DNA of 64,000 nucleotides. Source: Aquitalea sp. LB_tupeE. GTDB lineage: Bacteria > Pseudomonadota > Gammaproteobacteria > Burkholderiales > Chromobacteriaceae. The notes beneath the pieces were generated by a model, which saw only the letters and a program-made list of their open reading frames with translations, was not told the DNA's origin and searched no databases. The stretch lies in assembly GCF_013391415.1 (NCBI RefSeq), contig NZ_JACAXB010000007.1, positions 62,001 to 126,000 on the forward strand. Reading direction: 5' to 3'. Position numbers and translations under genes: made by a program. Shown here one piece after another: positions 21,781-30,933 of this stretch; within the stretch, counting starts at the first letter, position 1; each line of letters opens with the position of its first letter.

Positions 21781-23750
21781 GGCGTTTTCTCTCCTTGCCT
21801 GGCGGGTTCACGCTGCCCTTACCCAGCCGCAAGCATGACAGCCCGCCTGCCAGCGTACTGCCGCTGCCCCCCCGATTGGTATTGGGTCTGCAACAATGCC
21901 TGCCTTGCGTACAGCCCGGCCAGCAAGTACTGAAATACCAGCGCCTGGCCGACGCAGACAGTGAATACGGTGTTGCCCTGCATGCCCCGACATCGGGACG
22001 CATCATCGCCATCCAGCCGCAGGCACAAGCCTTGCCCGGTGCACCGCTGGCCGACACGCTTATTCTGGAAGCGGATGGCCGGGATGAAGCCCTGCCGCTG
22101 CAAGCGGGCGACCCGTCCCGGCTCACCCCGCTCAGCCTGGCCCTGCAACTGCAGGACATGGGAGTAGCAGGCAATCACGGCCCCTTGCTGGCACTGGACT
22201 GGGCCATGCAGCAATGTGCGCTGCCCCTGCTCATCATCAATGCGGTAGAGGACGAGCCCTATCTGGCCGCTACCGCCACCCTGCTGGAAGAACAAGCGGA
22301 AGCGTTCGTTGCCGCCATTGCCATGCTGGAACAAGTCCTGCGGCCCGCACGCATCGTACTTGCCGTCAGCCAGACCGACAGTAGCGAGGCCCTGCAGGCA
22401 GCCGTCAGCCAACACGGCTGGCAGGTCAGCACCATCAATACGCCTTATCCGGCAGGAGATGAAACCACGCTGATCCGCCAGTTGGCCAGCCCGGCAGAAG
22501 CAGCACACAGCCTGTGCCTGCCAGCCGATGCCGTGGTAGCCGCAGGTGCCGCCATCCTGCATGGCCAGCCCTGCATCAGCCGCCTTGTTACCCTCGTCGA
22601 CAAGCTGGATCGGCCCGGCAGCGTGCAGGCACTGCTGGGCACGCCGCTAAGCCATCTATTGAACTTCGCCGGTGCCAAGGCCAATTACGCCATCACCCAT
22701 GGCGGCGGCTTGCGTGGCTACGCGCTGCCTGCCGATCAGGCAGACGCAATGGGGCTGCACTGGCATAGCCAATGCCTGCAAGCGCGCACGCCTGATACTG
22801 CCGGTCAGCAACAGGACTGTATCCGCTGCGGTGATTGCCTGCGCATTTGCCCAAGCAAGCTGCAGCCACAAGAGCTTTACTGGCATTGCCAGCAGGACAA
22901 TGTGGAAACGGCCAATGCCTGGGGCCTGCAAGACTGCACCCTGTGCGGGCTGTGCGATGCCGTCTGCCCCAGTCAGCTGCCATTGCTGGACTCTTTCCGC
23001 CACACTGCCTTGCAGTACCAGAGCACACAGCAACAGCAACAACAGGCCGACCACGCCAGGCAGCGCCATCGCTTCCGCCAGTTCCGGCTGGAGAGGGACA
23101 AGCAGGAAAAAGCCCAGCGACTGGCCGCACGTGCTGCCGAACAGGCCGCCAAACGCGAACAAACTGCCACAGCAGCACCGCAGGAAAACAAGCCCACCCC
23201 AGCCGCAGCCGACAAACAAGCCGCCATTGCCGCCGCCATGGCCCGTGCTGCCCAGCGCAACAGCCAGCATCTGGAGAAGCAGTCCACCAGCTCGGCGGAT
23301 GACAGACAAGCAGATGCCCGTGCCGCCGCCATGGCCGCCAGCCGTCAGGCCGCCATTGATGCCGCCATGGCGCGTGCGGCAGCGCGCAAAGCCGCCCAGG
23401 ATGCCGCCAAAGCAGCCAGCGCCGGCAGTCAGCAAGTCGACACGACAGCTGCATCCGATGACAAACAGGCACTGATTCAGTCCGCCATGCAACGCGCTGC
23501 CATGCAAAAAGCAGCACAGGCCAATGCCGCGCCAGCCAACATGGATGCAGACAAGAAAGCCCTGATCGAAGCCGCCATGCAGCGCGCCGCCGCACAAAAA
23601 ACAGCACAGGCCAATGCCGCGCCAACCAGCATGGATGCAGACAAGAAAGCCCTGATCGAAGCCGCCATGCAGCGCGCCGCCGCACAAAAAGCGGCTCAAG
23701 CCGACAAGGCCCACGCCCCGGGCAAGCCAGAGAAACCGGAAAATACATGA
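21777..23750 (+). CDS. rnfC: Electron transport complex subunit RnfC/RsxC with long Ala-rich repeat tail
   Basis: The product has about 657 residues. The N-terminal half is RnfC-like: [12 protein letters not shown] (family PGGIHPP..K, with the His lost), HAPTSGRI, and [12 protein letters not shown] where the usual flavin-site pattern is NGAECEPY...DD, so the FMN/NADH site looks partly eroded. Two [4Fe-4S] motifs are intact ([14 protein letters not shown] near 348, [14 protein letters not shown] near 387). Residues about 430 to 655 form a charged, Ala/Gln-rich helical tail with five or six copies of a pattern like DKxALIxxAMxRAAxxKxAQ. Similar tails occur in E. coli RsxC. It overlaps rnfB and rnfD by 4 bases each. 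Confidence 0.9.
   Translation: MRRFLSLPGGFTLPLPSRKHDSPPASVLPLPPRLVLGLQQCLPCVQPGQQVLKYQRLADADSEYGVALHAPTSGRIIAIQPQAQALPGAPLADTLILEADGRDEALPLQAGDPSRLTPLSLALQLQDMGVAGNHGPLLALDWAMQQCALPLLIINAVEDEPYLAATATLLEEQAEAFVAAIAMLEQVLRPARIVLAVSQTDSSEALQAAVSQHGWQVSTINTPYPAGDETTLIRQLASPAEAAHSLCLPADAVVAAGAAILHGQPCISRLVTLVDKLDRPGSVQALLGTPLSHLLNFAGAKANYAITHGGGLRGYALPADQADAMGLHWHSQCLQARTPDTAGQQQDCIRCGDCLRICPSKLQPQELYWHCQQDNVETANAWGLQDCTLCGLCDAVCPSQLPLLDSFRHTALQYQSTQQQQQQADHARQRHRFRQFRLERDKQEKAQRLAARAAEQAAKREQTATAAPQENKPTPAAADKQAAIAAAMARAAQRNSQHLEKQSTSSADDRQADARAAAMAASRQAAIDAAMARAAARKAAQDAAKAASAGSQQVDTTAASDDKQALIQSAMQRAAMQKAAQANAAPANMDADKKALIEAAMQRAAAQKTAQANAAPTSMDADKKALIEAAMQRAAAQKAAQADKAHAPGKPEKPENT
23521..23700 (+). 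repeat. 90-bp tandem repeat in the rnfC tail
   Basis: Two nearly identical 90-bp units (23521-23610 and 23611-23700) encode 30 residues each ([19 protein letters not shown] plus linker). A more diverged unit lies just upstream (about 23455-23520). The high nucleotide identity points to recent duplication. Confidence 0.85.
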
Positions 23751-24523
23751 CATCCACCACCATGCGACTTGCCCCCAGCCTGGCCCGTCGTCAGGGCCTG
23801 ACCCTGCTCGCCTTGCTGCCCGGCGTGCTGGTCTTGCTGATGCAGCAAGGCAGGCCAGCCCTGATCAACCTGCTGCTGGCGCTGTATAGCAGCCTGCTGA
23901 CCGACATGACCTGCCAAGCCTCGCGCAAGCAGCCACTGGCCACCAGTTGGCGACAGCCCGATTGCCTGTTAACAGGGCTGATGCTGGCCCTGATGCTACC
24001 CATGGCCACCCCGGCGGGCTTGCTGCTGGCCGCCTGCATGATGGCCGTGCTGTGGCGGCATCTGTTTGGCGGAACCGCCCACGGTCCGTTTCATCCGGTC
24101 CTGGTCAGCCTGTTGATGCTGTCACCCTGGCTGGCAAGCCCCCTCCCCGCCCAAAACATAGCGCTGAGTCTGGCCTTGCTGGCCGGTGGCGTATGGCTGC
24201 TCTGGCGGCGGCTGAATGCCTGGCAGGTGCCCGCGGGATTCTGTCTGGTATTGCTGGTAAGCCTGCCACTAGGCACCGGTTGGCTATTGCTACAGCCGGC
24301 ATTGTGGCTGCTGCTTGGCTGGGTGATGACGGATGGCAACAGCACCCCCATCACGCCACGGGGCAGGCTTATTCATGGTCAGGCAGCCGGTCTGCTCTGT
24401 GTCAGTTTTGCCGCCCTGACACACAAGGCGGATATCACCCCGCTACTGGCAGCCATCCTGTTGCTGATGAGTGCCGCAGCACCGCTGGTGGACCAACTGC
24501 TGCAACCGCGCCAGCGCACGTAG
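23747..24523 (+). CDS. rnfD: Truncated RnfD/RsxD-like membrane subunit
   Basis: The 258-residue polytopic protein matches both ends of RnfD: LFGGTAHGPFHPVLV (RnfD LFGGLGxNPFNPAMV), LLWRRLNAWQVPAGF, and MTDGNSTPITPRGRLIHG (RnfD TDPVTAxTTxRGRLIFG). Canonical RnfD has about 350 residues. The missing part is the stretch between these blocks that contains the SGAT motif, whose Thr carries a covalent FMN; no SGAT occurs anywhere in this protein. The reading frame is clean and overlaps rnfC by 4 bases, so this looks like an evolved short form and not a recent frameshift. It is followed 99 bases later by nth, with no rnfG or rnfE between. Confidence 0.8.
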   Translation: MTSTTMRLAPSLARRQGLTLLALLPGVLVLLMQQGRPALINLLLALYSSLLTDMTCQASRKQPLATSWRQPDCLLTGLMLALMLPMATPAGLLLAACMMAVLWRHLFGGTAHGPFHPVLVSLLMLSPWLASPLPAQNIALSLALLAGGVWLLWRRLNAWQVPAGFCLVLLVSLPLGTGWLLLQPALWLLLGWVMTDGNSTPITPRGRLIHGQAAGLLCVSFAALTHKADITPLLAAILLLMSAAAPLVDQLLQPRQRT

Positions 24524-24622
24524 AAACCACAGTGGCTTCGGCAGCAGCCCTGCCTGCGCTACAATCACCGGTGCGCCATTTTCCGGACGCACCGGTACTC
24601 AACCAGCCATCAGCCAGCCGCC

Positions 24623-25255
24623 ATGAACGCCACCAAGCGCTACGAAATCTTCCGCCGCCTGCGCGAGCACAACCCGACGCCCACCACGGAACTGGAATAC
24701 CGCACGCCGTTCGAGCTGCTGATTGCCGTCCTGCTGTCGGCCCAGGCCACCGACGTCAGCGTCAACAAGGCCACCCGACCGCTGTATGCCGTGGCCAACA
24801 CCCCGGCCGCCATGCTGGCACTGGGTGAGGAAACCGTGGCCGACTACATCAAGACCATAGGCCTGTACCGCACCAAGGCAAAGAATGTGATTGCCACCTG
24901 TCGCCTGCTGCTGGAAAAACATGGTGGCGAAGTGCCTGACGACCGTGAAGCGCTGGAAGCTCTGCCCGGTGTGGGGCGCAAAACCGCCAATGTGGTGCTC
25001 AACACCGCCTTTGGCCACCCCACCATTGCGGTGGATACCCATATATTCCGCGTGTCCAACCGCACCCGGCTGGCGCCGGGCAAGGATGTACGCGAAGTGG
25101 AAGACAAACTGCTGCGTTACGTACCTGCCGAATTCAAGGTGGATGCACACCACTGGCTGATTCTGCTTGGACGCTATGTATGCAAGGCACGCAAGCCGGA
25201 ATGCCATCGCTGTGTGATTGCCGATTTGTGTGAATATCCGGCAAAACCGGTATGA
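24623..25255 (+). CDS. nth: Endonuclease III (DNA glycosylase/AP lyase)
   Basis: This 210-residue base-excision-repair enzyme removes oxidised pyrimidines and nicks abasic sites. It has the helix-hairpin-helix LPGVGRKTANVV with the catalytic Lys, the catalytic Asp in AVDTHIFRV, and a C-terminal [4Fe-4S] cluster (C-x6-C-x2-C-x5-C in CKARKPECHRCVIADLC). The length equals E. coli Nth (211). In many proteobacteria nth follows the rnf/rsx genes, as it does here, which supports the rnf assignment of the reduced operon upstream. Confidence 0.97.
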   Translation: MNATKRYEIFRRLREHNPTPTTELEYRTPFELLIAVLLSAQATDVSVNKATRPLYAVANTPAAMLALGEETVADYIKTIGLYRTKAKNVIATCRLLLEKHGGEVPDDREALEALPGVGRKTANVVLNTAFGHPTIAVDTHIFRVSNRTRLAPGKDVREVEDKLLRYVPAEFKVDAHHWLILLGRYVCKARKPECHRCVIADLCEYPAKPV

Positions 25256-25352
25256 TTAAATCATTGCCAGTGGAATAAGCACTGGCAGTTCTCTGGAAAT
25301 ACAGCTGATCGTCCCTATATCGGTCTGAAAGCCTCCCCGAAAGGATAATTCT

Positions 25353-26831
25353 GTGACTCCGTATCTTCGCCCCATTGTCGGCGCCCTTCTGGCTGCGTCG
25401 TTGCTTTCGGGTTGCGACAAGATCGAAAGCCTGTTCCACAAGCAAAGCCAGCCCGCGCCGGTGGCTGTACCTGCACAGTCGGATGGGCGTGTCGCCATGT
25501 TGCTGCCTGACTTTACCCAACTGGTCGAGCGTGATGGCCCGGCCGTGGTAAACATTCAGGCCAACCGCACAGAAGCGGCACCACAGCAAAGCGAAATGCC
25601 TTTCCCGGTACCGGAAGACGACCCGCTGTTCGACTTCTTCAAACGCTTCATCCCCAACCAGCCCAACCAGCAAGACCAGGCACCGGAAGAAAGCGTGTCC
25701 TTTGGCTCCGGCTTCATCATCAGTGATGACGGCTACATCATGACCAATGCCCACGTGGTGAGCGGCGGCAGCCAGATCAAGGTGATGCTGACCGACAAGC
25801 GTGAGCTGAAAGCCCGCCTGGTCGGCCTGGACAAACGTACTGACGTGGCACTGCTGAAAGTGGATGCCTCCAGCCTGCCGGTAGTGAAAATCGGCAGCCC
25901 GGCACAACTGAAAGTGGGTGAATGGGTGGCGGCCATCGGCGCGCCTTTCGGCTTTGAAAATACGGTAACGGCAGGCATCGTGTCGGCCAAGGGCCGCAGT
26001 TTGCCGGATGAAAACTACGTTCCGTTCATCCAGACCGATGTGGCCATCAACCCGGGCAACTCCGGCGGCCCGTTGTTCAACCTGCGCGGCGAGGTGGTGG
26101 GTATCAACTCGCAGATTTACAGCCGCTCGGGTGGCTTCATGGGCATTTCCTTTGCCATCCCGATTGACCTGGCGATGAATGTGGCCGAACAGATCAAGGC
26201 CAAGGGCAAGGTCAGCCGTGGCCAACTGGGCATCAATATCCAGGAAGTATCGCAAGAGCTGGCACAGTCCTTCGGCCTGCCCCGCCCCAGTGGTGCGCTG
26301 GTGGTACGCGTGGATCCGCAAGGCCCTGCCGGCAAGGCCGGTCTGCAAACCGGGGACATCATCCTCAAGCTGGATGACCGCAGCATTGAAAGCTCGAAAG
26401 ACCTGCCAATGATGGTGGGTTCGCTGCAGCCGGGCGCCAAGGTCAAGCTGTCGGTATGGCGCAAGGGTGAAGAGAAAACCATTCAGGCCACGCTGGGCGA
26501 ACTGGCACCGGAAGTCAGCCCCCAGGCCAAACAGCAGGACGAAGCCGCCCCGCAGAATTTCCAGTTTGGCAAACTGGGGCTGACCGTCACCGAGCTGACT
26601 GCGCGCCAGCGTACCGAGCTGGGCCTCAATGGCGGCCTGCTGGTACAGAAGGCGCAAGGTGCGGCGGCACGCTCCGGCCTGCAGCATGGCGACGTGATCA
26701 TGGGACTGAACCAGAATGAAATCACCTCGGTGAAGAGCTTCGAGAAGGCACTGTCCAGCGCAAGGGGCAAAATAGCCTTGCTGGTACGGCGCCAGGACAA
26801 CACCTTGTTCGTACCGCTCCGTCTTGATTGA
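25353..26831 (+). CDS. Periplasmic HtrA/DegP-type serine endoprotease, lipoprotein form
   Basis: The 492-residue protease has an N-terminal signal with a lipobox (LLSGC, Cys near residue 21), which would anchor it to a membrane by lipid. The trypsin-like domain has the catalytic triad: His in MTNAHVVSGG, Asp in KRTDVALLKV and Ser in NPGNSGGPLF. Two PDZ domains follow (about 285-375 and 400-490). HtrA proteins degrade or refold misfolded envelope proteins. Most are soluble; a lipobox is less common but occurs in beta/gammaproteobacterial MucD/DegP relatives. It begins with GTG after a GAAAGGATAA ribosome region. Confidence 0.92.
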   Translation: MTPYLRPIVGALLAASLLSGCDKIESLFHKQSQPAPVAVPAQSDGRVAMLLPDFTQLVERDGPAVVNIQANRTEAAPQQSEMPFPVPEDDPLFDFFKRFIPNQPNQQDQAPEESVSFGSGFIISDDGYIMTNAHVVSGGSQIKVMLTDKRELKARLVGLDKRTDVALLKVDASSLPVVKIGSPAQLKVGEWVAAIGAPFGFENTVTAGIVSAKGRSLPDENYVPFIQTDVAINPGNSGGPLFNLRGEVVGINSQIYSRSGGFMGISFAIPIDLAMNVAEQIKAKGKVSRGQLGINIQEVSQELAQSFGLPRPSGALVVRVDPQGPAGKAGLQTGDIILKLDDRSIESSKDLPMMVGSLQPGAKVKLSVWRKGEEKTIQATLGELAPEVSPQAKQQDEAAPQNFQFGKLGLTVTELTARQRTELGLNGGLLVQKAQGAAARSGLQHGDVIMGLNQNEITSVKSFEKALSSARGKIALLVRRQDNTLFVPLRLD

Positions 26832-27104
26832 TCATGCCCACAAGCCGCCGCAAGGCGGCTTCAGGCTGCTGACATCATAATTTGACGAATCTCCACCGGC
26901 CCCGGCAAAGCCGGGCCTTTCGAGGAAGTGATTGCGTTGGCAGCCTTACCGTTTATTCCCAATCCCCCCGCCCTTGCCCTGCAAGGTAGCCTCGCTTTCC
27001 TGTCTGAAAGCGAGATGGGTATTGTCATCAAGCCAAAGCCGCCCCAGGGCGGCTTTTTCATGGCTGCCGACATCCAATAAACCAGCAAAAGCAAAGGAGA
27101 GAAA
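26832..27104 (+). other. Intergenic region with two hairpins, between the htrA-type gene and rraA
   Basis: A stem AAGCCGCC/GGCGGCTT at 26842-26861 lies just after the protease stop but lacks a T-run. A second, stronger one at 27035-27056 (AAAGCCGCCC/GGGCGGCTTT with T5) is a proper intrinsic terminator although no gene is called on its left for 200 bases. The two stems share the GCCGCC core. A short transcript between them is possible; otherwise nothing coding is supported. Confidence 0.4.
27035..27058 (+). terminator. Intrinsic terminator upstream of rraA
   Basis: AAAGCCGCCC (27035-27044) pairs with GGGCGGCTTT (27047-27056), and the T-run continues to 27058. Confidence 0.75.
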
Positions 27105-27584
27105 ATGAGTTTTCTGACAACCGATTTGTGCGACGCCAATGAAGGCCGGGTGCGAGTGGTCGAGCCCATATTCCAGCGCTATGGCAACCATGCCCGCTTT
27201 GCCGGACAAATCGTCACCCTCAAGCTGTTTGAAGACAACACGCTGGTGCGCGAAACCTTGGCCCAGGATGGCCATGGCAAGGTGCTGGTGGTGGATGGCG
27301 GCGGTTCACTGCGCTGCGCGCTGCTGGGTGACCAGATTGGCGATCTGGCGGTGGCCAATCACTGGGAAGGGGTGGTGATTTATGGCTGCATCCGCGATTC
27401 GGTAGCACTCAACCAGCTGCCCTTGGGCATCCGCGCACTGAACACCCACCCGCTGAAATCAGTCAAACGCGGCGAAGGCCAGCGCGACCTGCCAGTGAGC
27501 TTTGGCGGTGTCACCTTTACCCCGGGTGAATGGCTGTATGCCGATGAAGACGGCGTGATTGTGGCGGCTGAAGCCCTGCTCTGA
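27105..27584 (+). CDS. rraA: RraA-family protein (RNase E activity regulator / HMG aldolase-like)
   Basis: The 159-residue protein belongs to the RraA/class II HMG-aldolase family. It shows [34 protein letters not shown] (residues about 65-100), the characteristic core. RraA of E. coli inhibits RNase E, while relatives in other proteobacteria have 4-hydroxy-4-methyl-2-oxoglutarate aldolase or oxaloacetate decarboxylase activity; sequence alone does not separate these. The length fits RraA. AAGGAGAG precedes the ATG. It appears to be monocistronic, with the next gene convergent. Confidence 0.88.
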   Translation: MSFLTTDLCDANEGRVRVVEPIFQRYGNHARFAGQIVTLKLFEDNTLVRETLAQDGHGKVLVVDGGGSLRCALLGDQIGDLAVANHWEGVVIYGCIRDSVALNQLPLGIRALNTHPLKSVKRGEGQRDLPVSFGGVTFTPGEWLYADEDGVIVAAEALL

Positions 27585-27603
27585 CGCGCCAGCTACTGAC
27601 CAG

Positions 27604-28017
27604 TCACGCACCGTCGTGACTGCGCTCATGCACCGGCAAGGCGGCCTGCTTTGCCGGCTCTCCCCAATCCAGATGCTCCTGCCACCAGGTATGGAATTCA
27701 GGTGCCAGTTGCTCCGGTGCGTCCAGACTGGCCGCGGTAATGTCGATATCGTCCGGGTCTGACTCATGCTGATAACTGAGCGTGGCACCGCAATGCGGAC
27801 AGAAACCGCGCTGCACCGCGGTTGATGAGTGATAGTAGACCGGTTTTTCACTCAGCCACTCCAGCTCGATCAAGCGCACGGTAAACCAGGTGAGGAAGGC
27901 CGCACCGCTGGCCTTGCGGCAACTGACGCAATGACAATGCGTGACATGAAAGGGCTGGCCATGCACCCGGTAGCGCACGGCGCCACACAGACAGCCGCCA
28001 TTCAGAATGCTGCTCAT
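27604..28017 (-). CDS. GFA-family (glutathione-dependent formaldehyde-activating-like) protein
   Basis: The 137-residue zinc-binding protein of the GFA/Mss4 fold has all expected Cys clusters: GGCLCGAVRY at the start, HCHCVSCRKASG in the middle and GFCPHCGATL later. The name comes from an enzyme once thought to join formaldehyde to glutathione; most family members have no proven reaction. The frame is open upstream, but the ATG at 28017 has GGGAG at 8 bases and gives the conserved start. It is separated from the pan genes by a strong terminator. Confidence 0.88.
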   Translation of the reverse strand: MSSILNGGCLCGAVRYRVHGQPFHVTHCHCVSCRKASGAAFLTWFTVRLIELEWLSEKPVYYHSSTAVQRGFCPHCGATLSYQHESDPDDIDITAASLDAPEQLAPEFHTWWQEHLDWGEPAKQAALPVHERSHDGA

Positions 28018-28124
28018 GCTGGTCTCCCGCTGCCAGGTGCTTGGTCCGGCCATGCCCCGGCACTTGGTATGCTCGTTCAAGAACTATAGACAGCTATAAG
28101 CAATCTTGCAAAATGACGTGCGGG

Positions 28125-28160
28125 CATGAAAAAACGATGCCGCAGCATCGTTTTTTCATG
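28125..28160. terminator. Terminator downstream of panD (bidirectional)
   Basis: A 16-bp perfect stem (28125-28140 with 28145-28160) has loop CGCA. A6 on the left arm and T6 on the right arm make it work in both directions; its main role should be ending the pcnB-to-panD operon. Confidence 0.9.
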
Positions 28161-28174
28161 AGAACAGGCAATAT

Positions 28175-28555
28175 TCAGGCTGGCTGGGTCGGTGTCTTGT
28201 TATCCAGCGCCGTCATCTGGTTGCGCTCGTCGACAAACACCAGCTTGGGCTGATGATTGACCAGCTCGGCATCTTCATACTGGGCAAAAGAGGCGATGAT
28301 CAGCAGGTCGCCCGGCGCAGCACGGCGTGCAGCCGAACCATTGACCGAGATGACACCGGAGCCGCGCTCTGCCTTGATGGCATAGGTGGCAAAGCGCTCG
28401 CCGTTATTGACGTTCCAGATCTGCACTTCCTCGTATTCACGGATATCCGCTGCTTCCAGCAGGTTTTCGTCAATGGCACAGGAGCCGATGTAGTGCAGTT
28501 CCGCATGCGTGGTGGTAACACGGTGCAGCTTGGACTTGAGCATGATGCGTTGCAT
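28175..28555 (-). CDS. panD: Aspartate 1-decarboxylase
   Basis: The 126-residue pyruvoyl enzyme makes beta-alanine from L-aspartate for pantothenate synthesis. The proenzyme self-cleaves at Gly24-Ser25 (HYIGSCAID) to form the pyruvoyl group; both residues are present. The substrate-binding K9 region and [11 protein letters not shown] are standard. The length matches E. coli PanD (126). It is the last gene of the leftward operon, 23 bases after panC, and a strong terminator follows. Confidence 0.97.
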   Translation of the reverse strand: MQRIMLKSKLHRVTTTHAELHYIGSCAIDENLLEAADIREYEEVQIWNVNNGERFATYAIKAERGSGVISVNGSAARRAAPGDLLIIASFAQYEDAELVNHQPKLVFVDERNQMTALDNKTPTQPA

Positions 28556-28578
28556 GGTACTGAATTCCCCGGCCCGCC

Positions 28579-29412
28579 TTAGCGGGTGATTTCCACATTA
28601 TCAATCAAACGAGTACGTCCCAGACGGGCAGCAGCCAGCACCACCAGGCGCTTTTCACCGGCATGGGCAATTTCCAGGGTATCGGCCTGGCGCACTTCCA
28701 CATAATCCACCGTCCAGCCTGCCTGTTGCAGGTCGGCGCTGGCCTTGGCTTCCAGCCCGGCGTAGTCGTTGTCCCCGGCCAGCAAGGCTGTGCGCATGGC
28801 GGACAGGTTACGGTACAGGCGCGGTGCTTCGGCACGCTCTTCTGCCGTGAGGTAGCCATTGCGCGACGACAGGGCCAGACCGTCTTCCGCCCGGCCGGTA
28901 TCCACCGGCACGATGGCAACCGGAATGTTCAGGTCGTCCACCATGGCCTTGATCACATGCAGTTGCTGGAAGTCCTTCTTGCCGAAACAGGCCACATCCG
29001 GCTGCACGATATTGAACAGCTTGCTCACCACCGTGGCCACTCCACGGAAATGGCCGGGGCGGAAGGCACCGCACAACTCGTTCTGGATATGCGGCGGCTC
29101 CACGTTGAAATCCTGCTTCACGCGCGGGTACAGTTCCTGTTCGGTGGGGAAGAACAAAGCGTCCACGCCGGCGGCTTCCAGCTTGGCACAGTCAGATTCG
29201 AAGGTACGCGGATAGGCGTCAAAATCCTCGCCCTGACCAAATTGCAGGCGATTGACAAAAATGCTGACCACCACCTTGTCGGCATGTTCATGCGCGGCAG
29301 CCACCAGCGCAAGGTGGCCCTCGTGCAGATTACCCATGGTGGGAACAAAGGCCAGCTTACCGGCCTGGCGACGCCATGCACGCATGGCTGCCACGCTACG
29401 GATGATTTCCAT
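28579..29412 (-). CDS. panC: Pantothenate synthetase (pantoate--beta-alanine ligase)
   Basis: The 277-residue cytidylyltransferase-like ligase joins pantoate and beta-alanine through a pantoyl-adenylate. Seen are [14 protein letters not shown] with the HIGH-like motif (HEGH), [25 protein letters not shown] and the KMSKS-like LSSRNGYL. The length is typical (about 280). It follows panB by 17 bases and precedes panD, so all three pantothenate steps are co-transcribed. Confidence 0.97.
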   Translation of the reverse strand: MEIIRSVAAMRAWRRQAGKLAFVPTMGNLHEGHLALVAAAHEHADKVVVSIFVNRLQFGQGEDFDAYPRTFESDCAKLEAAGVDALFFPTEQELYPRVKQDFNVEPPHIQNELCGAFRPGHFRGVATVVSKLFNIVQPDVACFGKKDFQQLHVIKAMVDDLNIPVAIVPVDTGRAEDGLALSSRNGYLTAEERAEAPRLYRNLSAMRTALLAGDNDYAGLEAKASADLQQAGWTVDYVEVRQADTLEIAHAGEKRLVVLAAARLGRTRLIDNVEITR

Positions 29413-29429
29413 TTCCTTACCCTTTTGGC

Positions 29430-30221
29430 TTAGAAGGTATGTTCGGCAGCCGGGAAAGTCCCTGCCTTGACTGCCTTGACGTAGGCTTCGACCGCACCCT
29501 GGATGCTGCCGGCCTCATTCATGAAGTTCTTGACGAAACGGGCTTTCTTGCCCGGATACACACCGAGGATGTCGTGCAATACCAGCACCTGGCCGCTGAC
29601 ATTGGCCCCGGCTCCAATGCCGATGGTGGGCACGGCAACGGCTTCGGTCACGCGGGCGGCCAGTTCGGCGGGCACACATTCCATCAGCACCAGGCTGGCA
29701 CCGGCATCGGCCAGCTTGCGGGCATCATCCAGCAGGCGTTCGGCATCGCTCTGGGTCTTGCCCTGTACGCGGTAGCCGCCAAAGGTATTGACGAACTGCG
29801 GGGTAAGGCCGATGTGCGAACAGACGGGAATACCGCGTTCCACCAGAAAACGGGTGGTTTCTGCCATGAAACCGCCGCCTTCCAACTTCACCATGTGGGC
29901 ACCGGCCTGCATCAGGCGGGCAGCGCTGGCAAACGCCTGCTGCGGACTTTCCTGATAGCTGCCGAACGGCAGGTCGCTCAATACCATGGCATCGCCGGCA
30001 CCAGCGGCGACACAACGGGTGTGGTAGACCATTTCTTCCATGGTCACCGGCAGGGTGGAATCACGATTCTGGATCACCATGCCCAGAGAATCGCCCACCA
30101 GCAGAATCTCTACCCCGGCCTGATCAAGGAGGGTGGAAAAGCTTGCGTCATAGCTGGTGAGCATGACGATCTTCTGGCCTTCGGCGGCCATCTTCTGCAG
30201 GGTGTTGACGGTAATTTTCAT
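29430..30221 (-). CDS. panB: 3-methyl-2-oxobutanoate hydroxymethyltransferase
   Basis: The 263-residue TIM-barrel enzyme makes ketopantoate from 3-methyl-2-oxobutanoate and methylene-tetrahydrofolate, the first step to pantothenate. Motifs include [27 protein letters not shown] (Mg-binding Asp) and [15 protein letters not shown]. The ATG at 30221 is preceded by GAGGAAGTACAGG; the frame continues upstream without family similarity. It overlaps in function with the adjacent folK, which supplies folate precursors. Operon position: dNK, panB, panC, panD. Confidence 0.97.
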   Translation of the reverse strand: MKITVNTLQKMAAEGQKIVMLTSYDASFSTLLDQAGVEILLVGDSLGMVIQNRDSTLPVTMEEMVYHTRCVAAGAGDAMVLSDLPFGSYQESPQQAFASAARLMQAGAHMVKLEGGGFMAETTRFLVERGIPVCSHIGLTPQFVNTFGGYRVQGKTQSDAERLLDDARKLADAGASLVLMECVPAELAARVTEAVAVPTIGIGAGANVSGQVLVLHDILGVYPGKKARFVKNFMNEAGSIQGAVEAYVKAVKAGTFPAAEHTF

Positions 30222-30269
30222 ACCTGTACTTCCTCGGTGTGGTCGGGAAATGCAAGGCGTCACTTGTAT

Positions 30270-30911
30270 TCAGACGCTCTTGTTGAAGTAGCTGCGCTGT
30301 CCGCGCATCTCGCTGATGCAGCGCAACAATAGCTCGAAATCCTCGTTACCATCAACCAACTCGAGATGGTCGGTATTGACGATCAGCAAGGGTGCCGCTT
30401 CGTACTGATGGAAAAATTCGCTGTACGCCGCATGAACGCGCTTGAGGTAGCCTTCGGGGAAATCCTGCTCAAGCTGGCTGGCGCGGGCGGCACTGCGCTC
30501 CAGCAACACCTGCTCCGAGGCTTGCAGGTAAATCACCAGGTCCGGCACCGGGTACTGTGGCAATAATTGCTGGGCAATGCGCTGGTACAGCGCCAGTTCC
30601 TGCTCGTCCAGATTCACCCGGGCAAACAGCGCATCTTTTTCAAACAAAAAGTCGGATACCACCGGACTGGCCAGGGTGTCGCCCAGCAACATGCCGCGCG
30701 CCATGTCGGCACGTTGCATCAGAAAGGACAACTGGGTGGCCAGACCATGCGAGGCGACATTACGGTAAAAGCGCGGCAAGAAGGGATTGGCCGCCGGGTC
30801 TTCGGCCAGCAATTGCACACCCCAGTAGCTGGCCAGCCGCCGGGCCAGCGCTGATTTGCCCGAACCGATGGGGCCTTCAACTACCACATAACGCAAATGG
30901 CTGTGACTCAT
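30270..30911 (-). CDS. Deoxynucleoside kinase family protein
   Basis: The 213-residue P-loop kinase has Walker A GPIGSGKSALA (residues 14-24), the LAEDPAANPFL acid motif and ERSAARASQLEQ as the LID/DRS-like region. The family (dNK/dGK) phosphorylates deoxynucleosides, commonly deoxyadenosine or deoxyguanosine in bacteria. Genes of this type often lie between folK and panB in betaproteobacteria, as here. The substrate cannot be read from sequence. It starts 22 bases after folK ends. Confidence 0.9.
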   Translation of the reverse strand: MSHSHLRYVVVEGPIGSGKSALARRLASYWGVQLLAEDPAANPFLPRFYRNVASHGLATQLSFLMQRADMARGMLLGDTLASPVVSDFLFEKDALFARVNLDEQELALYQRIAQQLLPQYPVPDLVIYLQASEQVLLERSAARASQLEQDFPEGYLKRVHAAYSEFFHQYEAAPLLIVNTDHLELVDGNEDFELLLRCISEMRGQRSYFNKSV

Positions 30912-30933
30912 GATGAGCTCCTAGAACGGCAGG

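Noticed and set aside
22656-23763. Minus-strand frames with Cys/Gly repeats opposite the rnfC tail
   Set aside because: The apparent repeat protein only mirrors the tandem repeat of rnfC in the other strand.
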